Positions 45,145 through 60,946 are shown, counted from the first letter of the stretch. The stretch: 64,000 nt of DNA from Yersinia rohdei ATCC 43380 (GCF_000173775.1 NZ_ACCD01000002.1:124001-188000); one strand, 5' to 3'. A program made the numbers and translations. Notes: a model not told the origin generated them from the letters alone.

Positions 45145-46554
45145 ATGTCCAAACAACAGATAGGCGTTGTCGGTATGGCGGTGATGGGCCGTAACCTGGC
45201 GCTCAACATCGAAAGTCGTGGTTATTCCGTCTCTATCTTTAACCGTTCTTCAGACAAAACCGACGAAGTAGTTGCTGAGAACCCAGGTAAAAATCTGGTG
45301 CCGAGCTATACCGTTGAAGAGTTCGTTGATTCACTGGAAAAACCGCGTCGCATCCTGCTGATGGTGAAAGCGGGTGAAGCTACTGATAAAACTATCGCTT
45401 CACTGACACCACATCTTGATAAAGGTGACATTCTGATTGATGGTGGCAATACCTACTACAAAGACACCATCCGTCGTAATCGTGAACTTTCTGCGCAAGG
45501 TTTTAACTTTATCGGTACCGGTGTTTCCGGTGGCGAAGAGGGCGCATTAAAAGGCCCTTCCATCATGCCTGGTGGTCAGAAAGAAGCTTACGAACTGGTT
45601 GCGCCAATTCTTGAGAAGATTGCTGCACGTGCCGACGATGGTGAAGCATGTGTTGCTTATATCGGTGCTGATGGTGCTGGTCACTACGTGAAAATGGTTC
45701 ACAACGGTATTGAATACGGTGACATGCAGTTGATTGCAGAAGCTTATTCTCTGTTGAAACAGTCTCTGGGCCTGAGCAACGAAGAACTGGCAAGCACCTT
45801 TGCCGAGTGGAACAAAGGTGAGCTGAACAGCTACCTTATCGATATCACCAAAGATATTTTCACCAAGAAAGATGAAGCCGGCAAATATCTGGTTGACGTC
45901 ATCTTGGATGAAGCGGCTAACAAAGGCACGGGTAAGTGGACGAGCCAAAGTTCCCTGGATTTGGGCGAGCCATTAACACTTATCACTGAATCTGTGTTTG
46001 CGCGCTATTTATCTTCTCTGAAAGACCAGCGTGTTGCGGCATCTAAAGTGCTGACTGGCCCTAAAGTTCAGCCTTTCGCGGGTGATAAAGCTGAATTTAT
46101 CGAGAAAATCCGTCGTGCATTGTATCTGGGTAAAATTGTTTCTTATGCACAGGGCTTCTCTCAGCTGAAAGCGGCCTCTGACGAGAATAATTGGGATCTA
46201 CATTACGGTGAAATCGCTAAGATTTTCCGTGCCGGTTGCATTATTCGTGCTCAGTTCCTGCAAAAAATTACTGATGCATATGCAGAAAAACCGGATATTG
46301 CTAACCTGTTGCTGGCACCATACTTCAAGCAAATTGCTGATGAATATCAGCAAGCACTGCGTGATGTTGTGTCTTACGCGGTTCAAAATGGTATCCCAAC
46401 ACCTACATTCTCTGCTGCGATTAACTACTATGATAGCTATCGCTCAGCCGTGTTGCCTGCGAACCTGATTCAGGCGCAACGCGATTATTTCGGCGCGCAT
46501 ACCTACAAACGTACGGATAAAGAAGGTGTGTTCCACACTGAGTGGATGGAGTAA
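45145..46554 (+). CDS. gnd: 6-phosphogluconate dehydrogenase, decarboxylating
   Basis: Oxidative pentose-phosphate enzyme: 6-phosphogluconate + NADP+ to ribulose-5-phosphate + CO2 + NADPH. It has 469 residues (E. coli 468). The NADP motif is [13 protein letters not shown], the substrate region is [20 protein letters not shown], the catalytic Lys is in [11 protein letters not shown], and the C-terminus [14 protein letters not shown] is complete. It lies between the polysaccharide genes and his, its normal place in enterobacteria, where it is often exchanged along with O-antigen genes. Confidence 0.98.
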   Translation: MSKQQIGVVGMAVMGRNLALNIESRGYSVSIFNRSSDKTDEVVAENPGKNLVPSYTVEEFVDSLEKPRRILLMVKAGEATDKTIASLTPHLDKGDILIDGGNTYYKDTIRRNRELSAQGFNFIGTGVSGGEEGALKGPSIMPGGQKEAYELVAPILEKIAARADDGEACVAYIGADGAGHYVKMVHNGIEYGDMQLIAEAYSLLKQSLGLSNEELASTFAEWNKGELNSYLIDITKDIFTKKDEAGKYLVDVILDEAANKGTGKWTSQSSLDLGEPLTLITESVFARYLSSLKDQRVAASKVLTGPKVQPFAGDKAEFIEKIRRALYLGKIVSYAQGFSQLKAASDENNWDLHYGEIAKIFRAGCIIRAQFLQKITDAYAEKPDIANLLLAPYFKQIADEYQQALRDVVSYAVQNGIPTPTFSAAINYYDSYRSAVLPANLIQAQRDYFGAHTYKRTDKEGVFHTEWME

Positions 46555-46613
46555 TCCATTTCTCAGTTTGTGAGCTAGACTTGGCATTCGCTGATTTTAA
46601 AGGTTTATCTCAA

Positions 46614-46650
46614 TAAAAAACGCCCCCGATGATAAGTTGGGGGCGTTTTT
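46614..46650. terminator. Bidirectional terminator between gnd and hisI
   Basis: AACGCCCCC..GGGGGCGTT with an 11-base loop, flanked by an A-run and a T-run, so it serves gnd on the plus strand and the his operon on the minus strand. Confidence 0.92.
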
Positions 46651-46682
46651 CTTTTATCAGCCAGAGGCTAGCAATGAGAAGA

Positions 46683-47290
46683 TTACTTCTCGTGGCGCTC
46701 CCGCAGGCGACCAATCACTTTACTCAGATCCAAATCCTGATCTTGTAATAACACCAACAGGTGATACATCAAATCTGATGCTTCGTTGGTTAACTCTTCG
46801 CGATCGTTTACGGTTGCAGCAAGGGCGGTTTCTACGCCTTCCTCACCCACTTTCTGTGCGATTCGTTTTGTGCCGCTGGCGTACAGTTTGGCCGTGTAAG
46901 AACTGGCTGGATCTGCCGATTTACGTGATGCCAATAACTGCTCTAACTGATAGAGGAAACCCCAGTCGCTGGCCGCAGGTGCAAAGCAACTGTTGCTGCC
47001 TAAATGACATGTTGGGCCAACAGGGTTTGCCAGGATCAACAGAGTATCATTGTCACAGTCAGGATAGATATTTACGACATTCAGGACATGACCTGAACTT
47101 TCGCCTTTGGTCCACAAACGCTGTTTAGTGCGAGAGAAAAAGGTCACTTTGCCGGTTTCTTCCGTCACCGCCAGTGCTTCCTTATTCATATAGCCCATCA
47201 TCAGAACTTCACCAGAAACGGCATGCTGAACGATAGCTGGCATTAGATTGTCGACTTTTTCCCAATCCAGTTGGTCAATTTGTTGTTTGC

Positions 47291-47297
<7 letters not shown>
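46683..47297 (-). CDS. hisI: Bifunctional phosphoribosyl-AMP cyclohydrolase / phosphoribosyl-ATP pyrophosphatase
   Basis: Second and third steps of histidine synthesis. It has 204 residues, the fused HisI-HisE form of enterobacteria. The N-terminal cyclohydrolase has [11 protein letters not shown] and DCDNDTLL; the C-terminal pyrophosphatase has [13 protein letters not shown] and [13 protein letters not shown]. It is the last gene of the operon, overlapping hisF by 7 bases. Confidence 0.97.
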
Positions 47298-52910
<5,613 letters not shown>

Positions 52911-52913
52911 GGC

Positions 52914-53813
52914 TTACTCCATCATTTTTTCAATCGGTAATACCAGAATGGAGCTGGCACCCAGCGCTTTCAGTTTTTCCATGGTTTCCCAGAACAGGGT
53001 TTCGCTACTGACCATGTGCATTGCTACGCGGCTCTTATCACCGGCTAATGGCAAAATGGTAGGGCGCTCAGCACCTGGCAGCAGGGTAATGATTTCGTCG
53101 AGGCGTTCACTTGGTGCGTGCATCATGATGTACTTGGATTCACGGGCTTGAATAACACCCTGAATGCGGGTCAGCATGCGGTCAATAAGGTCTTGTTTCT
53201 CTGCGGGCATTTCGCCATCACGTTGAATCAGACAAGCTTTAGAGCGGTAAATCACTTCGACTTCACGCAAGCCATTGGCTTCCAAGGTGGCACCGGTTGA
53301 CACCAAATCACAGATGACGTCAGCCAGACCGGCACGTGGTGCCACTTCAACAGAGCCATTCAGTAAGCAAGATTTGAAACTAACACCTTGTTTATCAAGA
53401 TATTGCTTTAAAATGTGTGGGTAAGAGGTGGCAATTCGCTTGTTTTGTAGGCATTGCGGGCCGGTGTATTCGGTATCCAGTGAAGCGGCCAGTGATAGGC
53501 GGCAACCACCAAAGTCCAAACGGCGCAGAGTGAAATACCGTGGGTCTTCGCCTTGAGCACGGCGATTTAGCAGCTCTTCTTCCAAAACGTTTTCGCCGAT
53601 AATACCCAAGTCAACCACGCCATCCATGACCAATCCTGGGATATCGTCATCACGTACGCGCAGAATATCGATTGGCATGTTTTCCGCAAAAGCAATCAGG
53701 CGCTGTTGTTGTAAATTGATTTTAATCCCGCAGCGCGACAATAGTTCGTGGCAATCGTCACTCAGGCGGCCTGATTTTTGCATCGCAATGCGTAAACGTG
53801 TTTTATCTAGCAT
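52914..53813 (-). CDS. hisG: ATP phosphoribosyltransferase
   Basis: First and feedback-inhibited step of histidine synthesis. It has 299 residues, the long (HisG-L) form with a C-terminal regulatory domain that binds histidine. [18 protein letters not shown] opens the protein, and the PRPP loop is [25 protein letters not shown]-like around residues 158-182. First structural gene after the attenuator. Confidence 0.98.
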   Translation of the reverse strand: MLDKTRLRIAMQKSGRLSDDCHELLSRCGIKINLQQQRLIAFAENMPIDILRVRDDDIPGLVMDGVVDLGIIGENVLEEELLNRRAQGEDPRYFTLRRLDFGGCRLSLAASLDTEYTGPQCLQNKRIATSYPHILKQYLDKQGVSFKSCLLNGSVEVAPRAGLADVICDLVSTGATLEANGLREVEVIYRSKACLIQRDGEMPAEKQDLIDRMLTRIQGVIQARESKYIMMHAPSERLDEIITLLPGAERPTILPLAGDKSRVAMHMVSSETLFWETMEKLKALGASSILVLPIEKMME

Positions 53814-53856
53814 GGTAATCCTCTTAACTTATCAATGTCGTAAAATTGTGGACAAC

Positions 53857-53892
53857 AAAAAAGCCCTCGGAAGATGATCTTCCGAGGGCTTT
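53857..53892 (-). terminator. his operon attenuator terminator
   Basis: On the minus strand a 15-bp stem (AAGCCCTCGGAAGAT / ATCTTCCGAGGGCTT) followed by U residues, between hisL and hisG. With histidyl-tRNA plentiful the transcript ends here. Confidence 0.95.
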
Positions 53893-53960
53893 CTTTATTG
53901 CGTTCTATCGCCACCTGGAAGATTCGTTAACCGTCTCCCAGCACACATCGGCCTGCAAGA

Positions 53961-54008
53961 CTAGTCAGGATGATGGTGATGATGGTGATTGAATTGAACG
54001 CGATTCAT
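53961..54008 (-). CDS. hisL: his operon leader peptide
   Basis: Fifteen codons reading [15 protein letters not shown] then TAG, with six consecutive His codons. E. coli HisL is [16 protein letters not shown] with seven. Ribosome stalling at the His codons when charged tRNA-His is scarce favours the antiterminator and allows hisG transcription. The start lies 17 bases after an AGAGAAG ribosome-site-like stretch. This is too short for ordinary ORF calling but unmistakable by sequence and position. Confidence 0.97.
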
Positions 54009-54357
54009 AGTAGCTTCTCTGTTTGGGCTGTTTTGACAAATTCAAAATAGCCATATCTGGGACGTACAATAATTTCTGTCAATCAACGTAAACCATCCAG
54101 CGGGTGCCATGCAACCTTTTTTTCTCCTGATGCCATTATCTTCTGTTGGAAAGCCCCGAGCTATCTGCCGCTAATGTGTTTGTTTTCGGCTGTTATCACT
54201 TGGTAAAAGGTAAGTTTGAGCAGGAAATTGTTACATATGCCGATTATGCCGATGAATGAAAAGAGATTCATAATATTGAGTAATTATTAAGTTACATGAC
54301 TTAGTATAGATTATGAGTCTATTGCGTTATCGGCATGAACCGGTGGAGAAAATTAAA
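54009..54357. other. his-yeeZ divergent promoter region
   Basis: This 349-bp gap carries the his promoter on the minus strand: a TTGACA-like -35 (TGTCAA on plus, 54077-54082) with a poor -10 near 54055. It also holds the yeeZ start signals on the plus strand. No gene was seen. Confidence 0.45.
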
Positions 54358-55185
54358 ATGAAAAAAGTGGCCATTATCGGATTGGGCTGGTTGGGCTTGC
54401 CGTTAGCACAATCACTGATCCGCCGCGGAATTCAGGTGGTGGGAAGTAAAACTACGCCAGATGGTGTCGAGGCGGTGAGAATGAGTGGGATTGATTGCTA
54501 TCAATTGCAACTGACACCAGAACTGATTTGTGAGCCTGATGACTTGGCGCAACTGATGGCGGCAGATGTATTGGTTATCACCTTGCCCGCTAGCCGCACC
54601 ACGGAAGGCGGCGCGCAGTATCTTCAGGCGGTACAGATGCTGGTCGACAGTGCATTGGCTTTCGGCGTCGCGCGCATTATTTTCACCAGTTCTACCTCGG
54701 TATATGGCGAAGCTCGCGGCCGAATCAAAGAAAATACCCCTCTACAGCCGGTAACTACCGCCGGAAAAACGCTAGAAGAGCTTGAGCTGTGGCTACATAA
54801 ACTGCCCAATATCTCGGTGGATATTTTACGTCTGGCCGGGTTGGTCGGGCCAGACCGTCATCCCGGGCGTTTCCTGGCAGGAAAAACAAATGTGAAGGGC
54901 GGTTCGCAGGGGGTTAATTTGGTGCATCAGGAAGATGTGATTGCGGCTATTGAGTTGCTGCTTAAATTGCCCAAAGGCGGCCATATTTACAATTTATGTG
55001 CGCCGATGCACCCACTAAAACGTGACTTTTACCCTGCTTGTGCGCGGATTTTACAACTGACACCGCCCGAGTTTGCCCCAGAAGAGAGTGAGGAACTGAT
55101 TCGCGAAATTGATGGCAGCAAAATTTGTAGCGAATTGGGATTTGAATATCTGTATCCGGACCCCAATCGGATGCCGTTAAATTAA
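54358..55185 (+). CDS. yeeZ: NAD(P)-binding SDR-like protein YeeZ
   Basis: Predicted NAD(P)-binding epimerase/reductase of 275 residues (E. coli YeeZ 274), substrate unknown. The Rossmann motif GLGWLGLPLAQSL is at residues 8-20; ITLPASRTTEGG and FTSSTSVYGEARG follow. The usual YxxxK of active extended SDRs is not evident (AGKTLEELE stands in its place), so the catalysis may be atypical. The open frame starts at 54313, but GGAG nine bases before 54358 marks the real start. Same place beside his as in E. coli. Confidence 0.93.
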   Translation: MKKVAIIGLGWLGLPLAQSLIRRGIQVVGSKTTPDGVEAVRMSGIDCYQLQLTPELICEPDDLAQLMAADVLVITLPASRTTEGGAQYLQAVQMLVDSALAFGVARIIFTSSTSVYGEARGRIKENTPLQPVTTAGKTLEELELWLHKLPNISVDILRLAGLVGPDRHPGRFLAGKTNVKGGSQGVNLVHQEDVIAAIELLLKLPKGGHIYNLCAPMHPLKRDFYPACARILQLTPPEFAPEESEELIREIDGSKICSELGFEYLYPDPNRMPLN

Positions 55186-55198
55186 TTGATTGGCTATG

Positions 55199-55233
55199 AA
55201 CCACCGCCCAACGATTTCTGCTGGGCGGTGGTT
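55199..55233. terminator. Bidirectional terminator between yeeZ and the ABC permease
   Basis: AACCACCGCCCA..TGGGCGGTGGTT, a 12-bp stem with an 11-base loop, between convergent genes. U-tracts are short. Confidence 0.7.
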
Positions 55234-55255
55234 TATACTGATTTACCGCTATATA

Positions 55256-56254
55256 TCAGCGCTTTTGATGAATATAAGTCAATGCCAGAGCCATCGCCAG
55301 AACCAGCCCTTTGATGATATCCATCGCATAATAAGGCACTGACAGCATTACCAACCCGTTTTGCAAGACACCTAAAATTATTGCGCCAATTAAGGTTCCG
55401 ACAGCATTAGGTTTGCCTGAGCCGGCCAGTGAAAAACCAATATAGGCCGCGGCGACTGCATCCATTAGATAACCGCCGCCAGCGTTGACTTGTGACGAGC
55501 CGATACGTGATGCCAGCAATATCCCACCCAGTGCCGCTAAGAGTGATGACAACACATAAGCCAGCACGCGATAACGAACGGTACGAATGCCAGCCAAGCG
55601 AGCAGCTTCCGGATTACCGCCAATGGCATACATCCGCCGCCCATGTTTGGTGAGTGACAAATACAGCTGCACCACAATTGTCACCGCCAGCATGATTATC
55701 ACAATAACCGGCACTTGCCCCAGAGCTGAAAATATCTCAGGGATGACGCCTTCCGCCATGTCGCCGCTTGGCAGCAGCATATTCTGGGTGATAGAGCCGC
55801 CGTGGCTGTAAGTCATTGCCACACCTTGAATAACAAACAGACTGGCCAGGGTAGCCAGCATGTCGGGGATCTTCAAAACGACAATCAGAAAAGCATTAAA
55901 CAACCCAACCAGAGTACAAATTAACAGTGTCAGCAAGATAGCGCCGGTAGTGCCAAAGCCGTACCAGACAAACAGCGATACCACGACGGCATTTGCCAGG
56001 GAAGCGGTCGAACCGACCGACAAATCAAATCCGCCAATCGACAGTGAAATCGACACTCCGATAGCAATGACGGTCACAATGGCAATTGAACGCAAAATAT
56101 TGATGATATTGTTTGGGTCGAGAAAATTATCCGATGCCAAGCCAAATAACGCGATTAGCGCCACAACGGTGAGTAACATCCCCCATTTGTAGAGAAAATC
56201 AAACAACTGGTGACGCCACGGCTGCGCGTCTGGCAGGGGTATTTCTTTACTCAC
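55256..56254 (-). CDS. Sugar-type ABC transporter permease (RbsC family)
   Basis: Inner-membrane permease of the BPD_transp_2 family, 332 residues with about ten spans. GGFDLSVGSTASLANAVV and the C-terminal AAAYIGFSLAGSGKPNAVGTL-like region are typical of ribose-type permeases. Its start overlaps the upstream ATPase stop by 4 bases. No periplasmic binding protein is adjacent. The cargo is unknown; it may be the partner of the orphan binding protein at 16040-17116. Confidence 0.9.
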   Translation of the reverse strand: MSKEIPLPDAQPWRHQLFDFLYKWGMLLTVVALIALFGLASDNFLDPNNIINILRSIAIVTVIAIGVSISLSIGGFDLSVGSTASLANAVVVSLFVWYGFGTTGAILLTLLICTLVGLFNAFLIVVLKIPDMLATLASLFVIQGVAMTYSHGGSITQNMLLPSGDMAEGVIPEIFSALGQVPVIVIIMLAVTIVVQLYLSLTKHGRRMYAIGGNPEAARLAGIRTVRYRVLAYVLSSLLAALGGILLASRIGSSQVNAGGGYLMDAVAAAYIGFSLAGSGKPNAVGTLIGAIILGVLQNGLVMLSVPYYAMDIIKGLVLAMALALTYIHQKR

Positions 56255-57762
56255 TGAGGGGTTCCTCCGGTTGAAAATAATAATAATGTTTCTTCATCGA
56301 TATCTGCGGCATTCAGCTCGGCGACAATGCGCCCATCCCACAGCACGCAGATCCGATGGCATAAACCGACCAATTCTGAGAATTCACCGGAAGCATAAAT
56401 AATGCCTTTTCCCTGCTGCGCCAATCCGTCAATTAAAGTGAACAAATCCTGCTTGGCTTTGATGTCCACCCCTTTGGTTGGCTCATCAAAAATCAGCACT
56501 TGCGCATTACCACGTAACCATTTGCCAATCGCCACTTTTTGCTGATTGCCTCCCGATAAGCGAGCCAATTTTTGTTGCGGCGAGGAGGTGCGTACCCCAA
56601 GGCGCTGAATCAGTTCTTTGGCCCAACTCAGTTCTTGTCGGCGGCTAAAAATACCCCAACGCGAAAAACTGTCATCGGCAACCACACTCAGGTTCATGGG
56701 AATGCTTTCGTGGATAAAAATACCTTCTTTTCGCCGCTCTTCCGGTACCAGAGCCAGCCCCTGTGCCACGGAGCGCTCCGGTGAACGCGGTTTCCACGCC
56801 TTGCCCTGTAATTCGCCGTGGTCAACACGGCTGGGCGTCGCCCCGAATAAGGCTTTGCATAATTCGGTTTTACCGGCACCGGCTAAACCGGCAATACCTA
56901 AAATTTCTCCTTCATGTAATGTCAAAGAGATATCGCGCAGTTTATGCTGGTCATGTAACCCACTGACTGATAACAGCGTTTTGTTACTGACTAGCGGTCG
57001 TCGAGGCGGGAAAATATCATCCAACGTATGGCCGAGCATCTTCTCCACAATTTGTTCGCCACTCAGGTTACCCATAGCATCATGGCTGACCAGGCGGCCA
57101 TCACGTAACACTGTCAGTTGATCGCAAATTTCGCGTAATTCATGGATGCGGTGTGAAATAAAAACAATGGCCATCCCTTCAGATTGCAAACGGCGAACCA
57201 CGCGGAATAATCGTGCGCTCTCTTCTTGATCCAGTGGCGCGGTAGGTTCATCCAAAATCAGAAAACGGCATTGATGGGAAAGGGCGCGGGCCAACAGCAC
57301 TTGTTGTTTCTCCGCCAAAGTGCAGGATTCCAGACGTTGGCGAACATTGAGCTTGAGGTCAAGTTGCTCGAGTAAAGCTTCTGCCTGACGATAAAGTTGC
57401 GGCCAGTTAAACAAATGCCCCCGCTCAGCCAGAGTATCCAGCATAATATTCTCCGCCACAGACAGGGTGGGGATCAGCGCGACATCAACCTCTTGTTGCA
57501 CTACATGAATACCCTGTTGTTTGGCTTGCCGAGGGGAGTGGATATCAATCTGTTGACCATCAAGGTAGATTTCACCGCGATAGTGGCTATGAGCACCGGA
57601 AAGAATGGCCATCAAAGTCGATTTCCCGGCGCCATTAGCTCCCACTAATGCATGGGTAGAGCCACCTTCCAAAGTAAAATCAACTTGTTGCAGAGCATGA
57701 AAGCCAGAAAACGAGATAGAGATATTCCGCATCTCAAGGCGTGAGGAAGTGGTGCTGGACAT
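56251..57762 (-). CDS. Sugar-type ABC transporter ATPase (RbsA/MglA family)
   Basis: Double-domain ATPase of 503 residues for a CUT2-type importer. The first domain has Walker A GANGAGKST, Walker B LILDEPT, and TLAEKQQVLLARAL in the signature place. The second has a variant P-loop GLAGAGKTE, LSGGNQQKVAIGKWL and IFDEPTKGVDIKA. Coupled to the permease gene. Divergent from a dehydrogenase gene at 57983 through a 220-bp region that carries TTGTTACGAACAA (57790-57802), a possible operator. Confidence 0.92.
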   Translation of the reverse strand: MSSTTSSRLEMRNISISFSGFHALQQVDFTLEGGSTHALVGANGAGKSTLMAILSGAHSHYRGEIYLDGQQIDIHSPRQAKQQGIHVVQQEVDVALIPTLSVAENIMLDTLAERGHLFNWPQLYRQAEALLEQLDLKLNVRQRLESCTLAEKQQVLLARALSHQCRFLILDEPTAPLDQEESARLFRVVRRLQSEGMAIVFISHRIHELREICDQLTVLRDGRLVSHDAMGNLSGEQIVEKMLGHTLDDIFPPRRPLVSNKTLLSVSGLHDQHKLRDISLTLHEGEILGIAGLAGAGKTELCKALFGATPSRVDHGELQGKAWKPRSPERSVAQGLALVPEERRKEGIFIHESIPMNLSVVADDSFSRWGIFSRRQELSWAKELIQRLGVRTSSPQQKLARLSGGNQQKVAIGKWLRGNAQVLIFDEPTKGVDIKAKQDLFTLIDGLAQQGKGIIYASGEFSELVGLCHRICVLWDGRIVAELNAADIDEETLLLFSTGGTPQ

Positions 57763-57982
57763 AGATTTCTGCTGCTGCCCTATAAAGTATTGTTACGAAC
57801 AAGGCAGTCAATAATGCTGCGGGTGAGATACTTTTTTAACACAGTTTCTATTATTCGCAACAAACTAAAATAGTTAAGGTATATCAAAAAATTATTAAAC
57901 AATGCCCGTGATGCCTTTAAGATGGAAAAATAGGGCTGACATCACAACTGACAACAGATAATAATTTAAAAGGAACAGTGGC

Positions 57983-59074
57983 ATGAGCACGAACGCAATT
58001 CGAGTGCAGGTGGGGCCTGCCAACTATTTCTCTTTTCCTGGCGCCATTGATAAATTGAGTGAGTTTTATCCTCAAGCAATATTGGATAACGCCCTGTGGA
58101 TCTATGGCGAGCGCGCGTTAGCTGCCGCCAGCGATTATTTACCCGCGGCATTCCACGGCCCACAGGCGGTGCGGGCGGTATTTTCCACTCATTGCAGTGA
58201 ATCTACCGTCGCAAATTTAGTGCAACAGGCGGGCAATGACCGGCAGGTAGTGATTGGTATTGGCGGTGGAGCTGTGTTGGATACGGCAAAAGTGGTCGCG
58301 CGAAAACTGGGCGTACCGCTGGTGGCTATTCCTACTATTGCGGCAACCTGTGCGGCCTGGACGCCACTTTCGGTCTGGTATAATGATGCCGGACAGGCGC
58401 TGAATTTTGAGATATTCCAAGATGCCAACCATTTGGTGTTAGTCGAACCGCGCATCATTTTGGCTGCACCGGCGGAATATCTGCTGGCAGGAATTGGCGA
58501 TACTTTAGCGAAATGGTACGAGGCGGTAGTGCTTAGCCCGCAGCCAGAAACATTATCCCTGACTGTCCGCTTGGGTTTACAGGCCGCGCTGGATATTCGT
58601 AATGTGCTGTTAAACCAAAGCGAGGCCGCGTTACTGGCAGTTAAGCAAGGTGAGTTGACGCAAGATTTTCTTGATGTGGTGGACGCCATTATTGCCGGTG
58701 GTGGCATGGTGGGGGGATTGGGCGAGCGTTATACCCGGGTTGCCGCCGCTCATGCGGTACACAATGGCCTGACATTGCTGCCGCAGACGGAGCACTTCCT
58801 GCATGGTACTAAAGTCGCTTACGGGATCTTGGTGCAAACCGCCTTGTTAGAGCAGGACGATGCATTGAAATCGCTGATTGTTGCCTTTAATAAATTAGGT
58901 TTACCGACAAATCTGGCTGCGCTGGATATTGATATTAATGACCGTGATGCTATTGAACGTGTAATTAGTCGGATTCTTAAGCCGGGGGAGTCAATCCATT
59001 ACCTGCCTGTTGTGTTGAATGCAGACAAAATGTGGGCAGCGATTGAGCGGGTAGAAATAGCGGCTCAGCACTGA
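57983..59074 (+). CDS. Iron-containing alcohol dehydrogenase family protein, HcxA/YbdH-like
   Basis: A 363-residue member of the glycerol dehydrogenase / HcxA (YbdH) group of NAD(P)-dependent, metal-containing dehydrogenases; E. coli HcxA reduces 2-oxo acids such as 2-oxobutyrate. The nucleotide motif is VIGIGGGAVLDTAKVVA and the metal-binding residues lie in GIGDTLAKWYEA (Asp) and AAHAVHNGLTLL / EHFLHGTKVAYG (His). It starts at ATG 57983 behind AAAAGGAA. Divergent from the ABC ATPase, so the two may serve the same substrate (inference). Confidence 0.82.
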   Translation: MSTNAIRVQVGPANYFSFPGAIDKLSEFYPQAILDNALWIYGERALAAASDYLPAAFHGPQAVRAVFSTHCSESTVANLVQQAGNDRQVVIGIGGGAVLDTAKVVARKLGVPLVAIPTIAATCAAWTPLSVWYNDAGQALNFEIFQDANHLVLVEPRIILAAPAEYLLAGIGDTLAKWYEAVVLSPQPETLSLTVRLGLQAALDIRNVLLNQSEAALLAVKQGELTQDFLDVVDAIIAGGGMVGGLGERYTRVAAAHAVHNGLTLLPQTEHFLHGTKVAYGILVQTALLEQDDALKSLIVAFNKLGLPTNLAALDIDINDRDAIERVISRILKPGESIHYLPVVLNADKMWAAIERVEIAAQH

Positions 59075-59182
59075 TAGAGCGCGGAATGCCTGTTTAGATC
59101 AACATAGAATAATATTATTGTTTCAAGCGCCTTAACACCTTGTTTTTTGCTCTCAAGTTAGGGCAAAATACGCCCCATGCAA

Positions 59183-59215
59183 TAACCGACGTTTAAACGC
59201 GTCGGTTATTTTTTT
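59183..59215 (+). terminator. Terminator after the HcxA-like gene
   Basis: ATAACCGACG..CGTCGGTTAT followed by seven T residues; a classical Rho-independent terminator. Confidence 0.92.
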
Positions 59216-59239
59216 GCATTCATGTTTCACAAATAAAGA

Positions 59240-59525
59240 GGCCGGACATCGATCCGGATAGATAAACAGGTCTGCGAGCGATTATTCACATACGAAAATC
59301 GCCGTTATGAGGAAAGAACGATGGGGCAATTATTTATACTGGCACCGGTGCCCACCGGTATGCGCTGCACATGCAGCGATTATGGCGCAACAAGTATGGC
59401 AAATACTCGTTACACCGCTCTGATTTCCCCACTTACGTATCCCAGGCAGATACGAAGTTTCCCCGTCACCTCTAACCTGCGAGCTACACTTGCAACTTGG
59501 GTTAAAGGTATGGGGAGGCTGAATC
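59240..59525 (+). promoter_or_regulatory. Long structured leader of plaP
   Basis: Between the upstream terminator and plaP lie about 290 bp with a series of hairpins: CCGGA..TCCGG (near 59243), GCGAT..ATCGC (near 59278-59302), the palindrome GGCACCGGTGCC (59341-59352) and CGCTGCA..TGCAGCG (59363-59378). A small ORF with a good ribosome site spans most of it. The organisation suggests post-transcriptional control of the putrescine importer; it matches no riboswitch class I recognise. Confidence 0.4.
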
Positions 59526-59536
59526 ATGACGCATAA
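59321..59536 (+). CDS. Possible upstream ORF / leader peptide of plaP
   Basis: A 71-codon frame starting ATG at 59321 with GAGGAAA eight bases upstream. Its stop (59534-59536) lies 11 bases inside plaP, and the plaP ribosome site GGGGAGG is within its last codons. The product ([20 protein letters not shown] at the N-terminus) is unlike any family I know and rich in Thr, Arg and Pro. It could be a regulatory leader translated to expose or block the plaP start, or a chance frame. Confidence 0.35.
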   Translation: MGQLFILAPVPTGMRCTCSDYGATSMANTRYTALISPLTYPRQIRSFPVTSNLRATLATWVKGMGRLNHDA

Positions 59537-60914
59537 TGCTAATGTTGCAGTTGGCACCAACCAAACTGGCGCAAATAACCGTGTTCAACTCAGAAAAACA
59601 CTGACGCTGGTGCAGGTGGTGATGATGGGTCTGGCTTATTTACAGCCGATGACCATTTTCGATACTTTTGGCATTGTATCCGGCCTGACCGATGGTCATG
59701 TCGCGACCTCTTACGCCATTGCATTGATTGCGGTGCTGTTCACTGCTATCAGCTATGGCAAATTGGTGAAACGCTTCCCGTCTGCGGGATCGGCCTATAC
59801 CTACGCCCAGAAATCCATTAGCCCGAATGTTGGCTTTATGGTGGGTTGGTCATCACTGCTGGACTACTTGTTCATGCCGATGATTAATATTCTGTTGGCT
59901 AAAATTTATCTCGAAGCCATTTTCCCTGGAGTGCCATCGTGGATTTTTGTCGGGGCGCTGGTCACCCTGATGACGCTGTTTAACTTGCGTGGCATCAACG
60001 TGGTTGCCAACTTGAACTCGGTGATTGTGGTGGTTCAGGTCGCTATCATGGTGCTCTTCATGGGGCTGCTGATTCATGGCGTTTATCAGGGCGAAGGGGC
60101 GGGTACATTAGTTAGCCCACGTCCGTTCTATTCTGAAAATGCGCATTTGGTGCCGATGATAACCGGGGCGACAATACTGTGCTTCTCTTTCCTCGGCTTC
60201 GATGGCATCAGCTCGCTGTCAGAAGAAACACCGAATGCCGGTAAAGTTATCCCGAAAGCCATTTTCTTGACGGCATTAATTGGCGGGGTAATCTTTATTC
60301 TGGTGTCTTACTTCCTGCAGCTTTATTTCCCGGATATCTCGCGCTTTAGCGATCCTGATGCATCGCAGCCGGAAATCATGCTGTTTGTGGCAGGTAAATT
60401 CTTCCAGTCAGTCATTTTGTGCTTCTCCTGTGTCACGGTATTGGCATCAGGTATGGCGGCGCATGCCGGTGTTTCGCGCTTATTGTATGTGATGGGCCGC
60501 GACGGGGTATTCCCAGAGAAATTGTTTGGTTACGTGCATCCTAAATGGCGGACTCCGGCACTCAACGTATTGTTGGTCGGATGCGTAGCATTATCTGCTA
60601 TTTCGTTTGATTTGGTGACGGCGACAGCATTGATTAACTTTGGGGCGCTGGTGGCGTTTACCTTTGTTAACCTGTCTGTGATTTCACAGTTCTATATTCG
60701 TGAGCGCCGTAACCGCACGTTCAAAGATAATTTCAGTTACCTGGTGCTGCCAATGATTGGTGCAGGCACGGTGGGTGTGCTGTGGATGAATCTGGAAAGC
60801 AGTTCAATGACGTTGGGTTTGGTGTGGGGGGCAATCGGCCTGTTGTATATGGTCTGGAAAACCCGCGCTTTCCGTCAGGCTTTGCCACAATTTAATGGCG
60901 AGCTGGCGCAATAA
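59526..60914 (+). CDS. plaP: Putrescine importer PlaP (APC family)
   Basis: Low-affinity putrescine/H+ symporter of the amino acid-polyamine-organocation family in the inner membrane. It has 462 residues (E. coli PlaP, formerly YeeF, 452) with 12 spans. Nearly identical stretches include [20 protein letters not shown]-type N-terminal residues, [16 protein letters not shown] and [21 protein letters not shown] strong GGGGAGG ribosome site precedes ATG 59526. It is followed by sbcB in convergent orientation. Confidence 0.94.
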   Translation: MTHNANVAVGTNQTGANNRVQLRKTLTLVQVVMMGLAYLQPMTIFDTFGIVSGLTDGHVATSYAIALIAVLFTAISYGKLVKRFPSAGSAYTYAQKSISPNVGFMVGWSSLLDYLFMPMINILLAKIYLEAIFPGVPSWIFVGALVTLMTLFNLRGINVVANLNSVIVVVQVAIMVLFMGLLIHGVYQGEGAGTLVSPRPFYSENAHLVPMITGATILCFSFLGFDGISSLSEETPNAGKVIPKAIFLTALIGGVIFILVSYFLQLYFPDISRFSDPDASQPEIMLFVAGKFFQSVILCFSCVTVLASGMAAHAGVSRLLYVMGRDGVFPEKLFGYVHPKWRTPALNVLLVGCVALSAISFDLVTATALINFGALVAFTFVNLSVISQFYIRERRNRTFKDNFSYLVLPMIGAGTVGVLWMNLESSSMTLGLVWGAIGLLYMVWKTRAFRQALPQFNGELAQ

Positions 60915-60946
60915 CAGTATTGGATATTTTGTTATCGCTGACATGA

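Noticed and set aside
56618-57121. 167-codon open frame on the plus strand
   Set aside because: Antisense to the RbsA-type ATPase gene, whose Walker and signature motifs establish the real frame.
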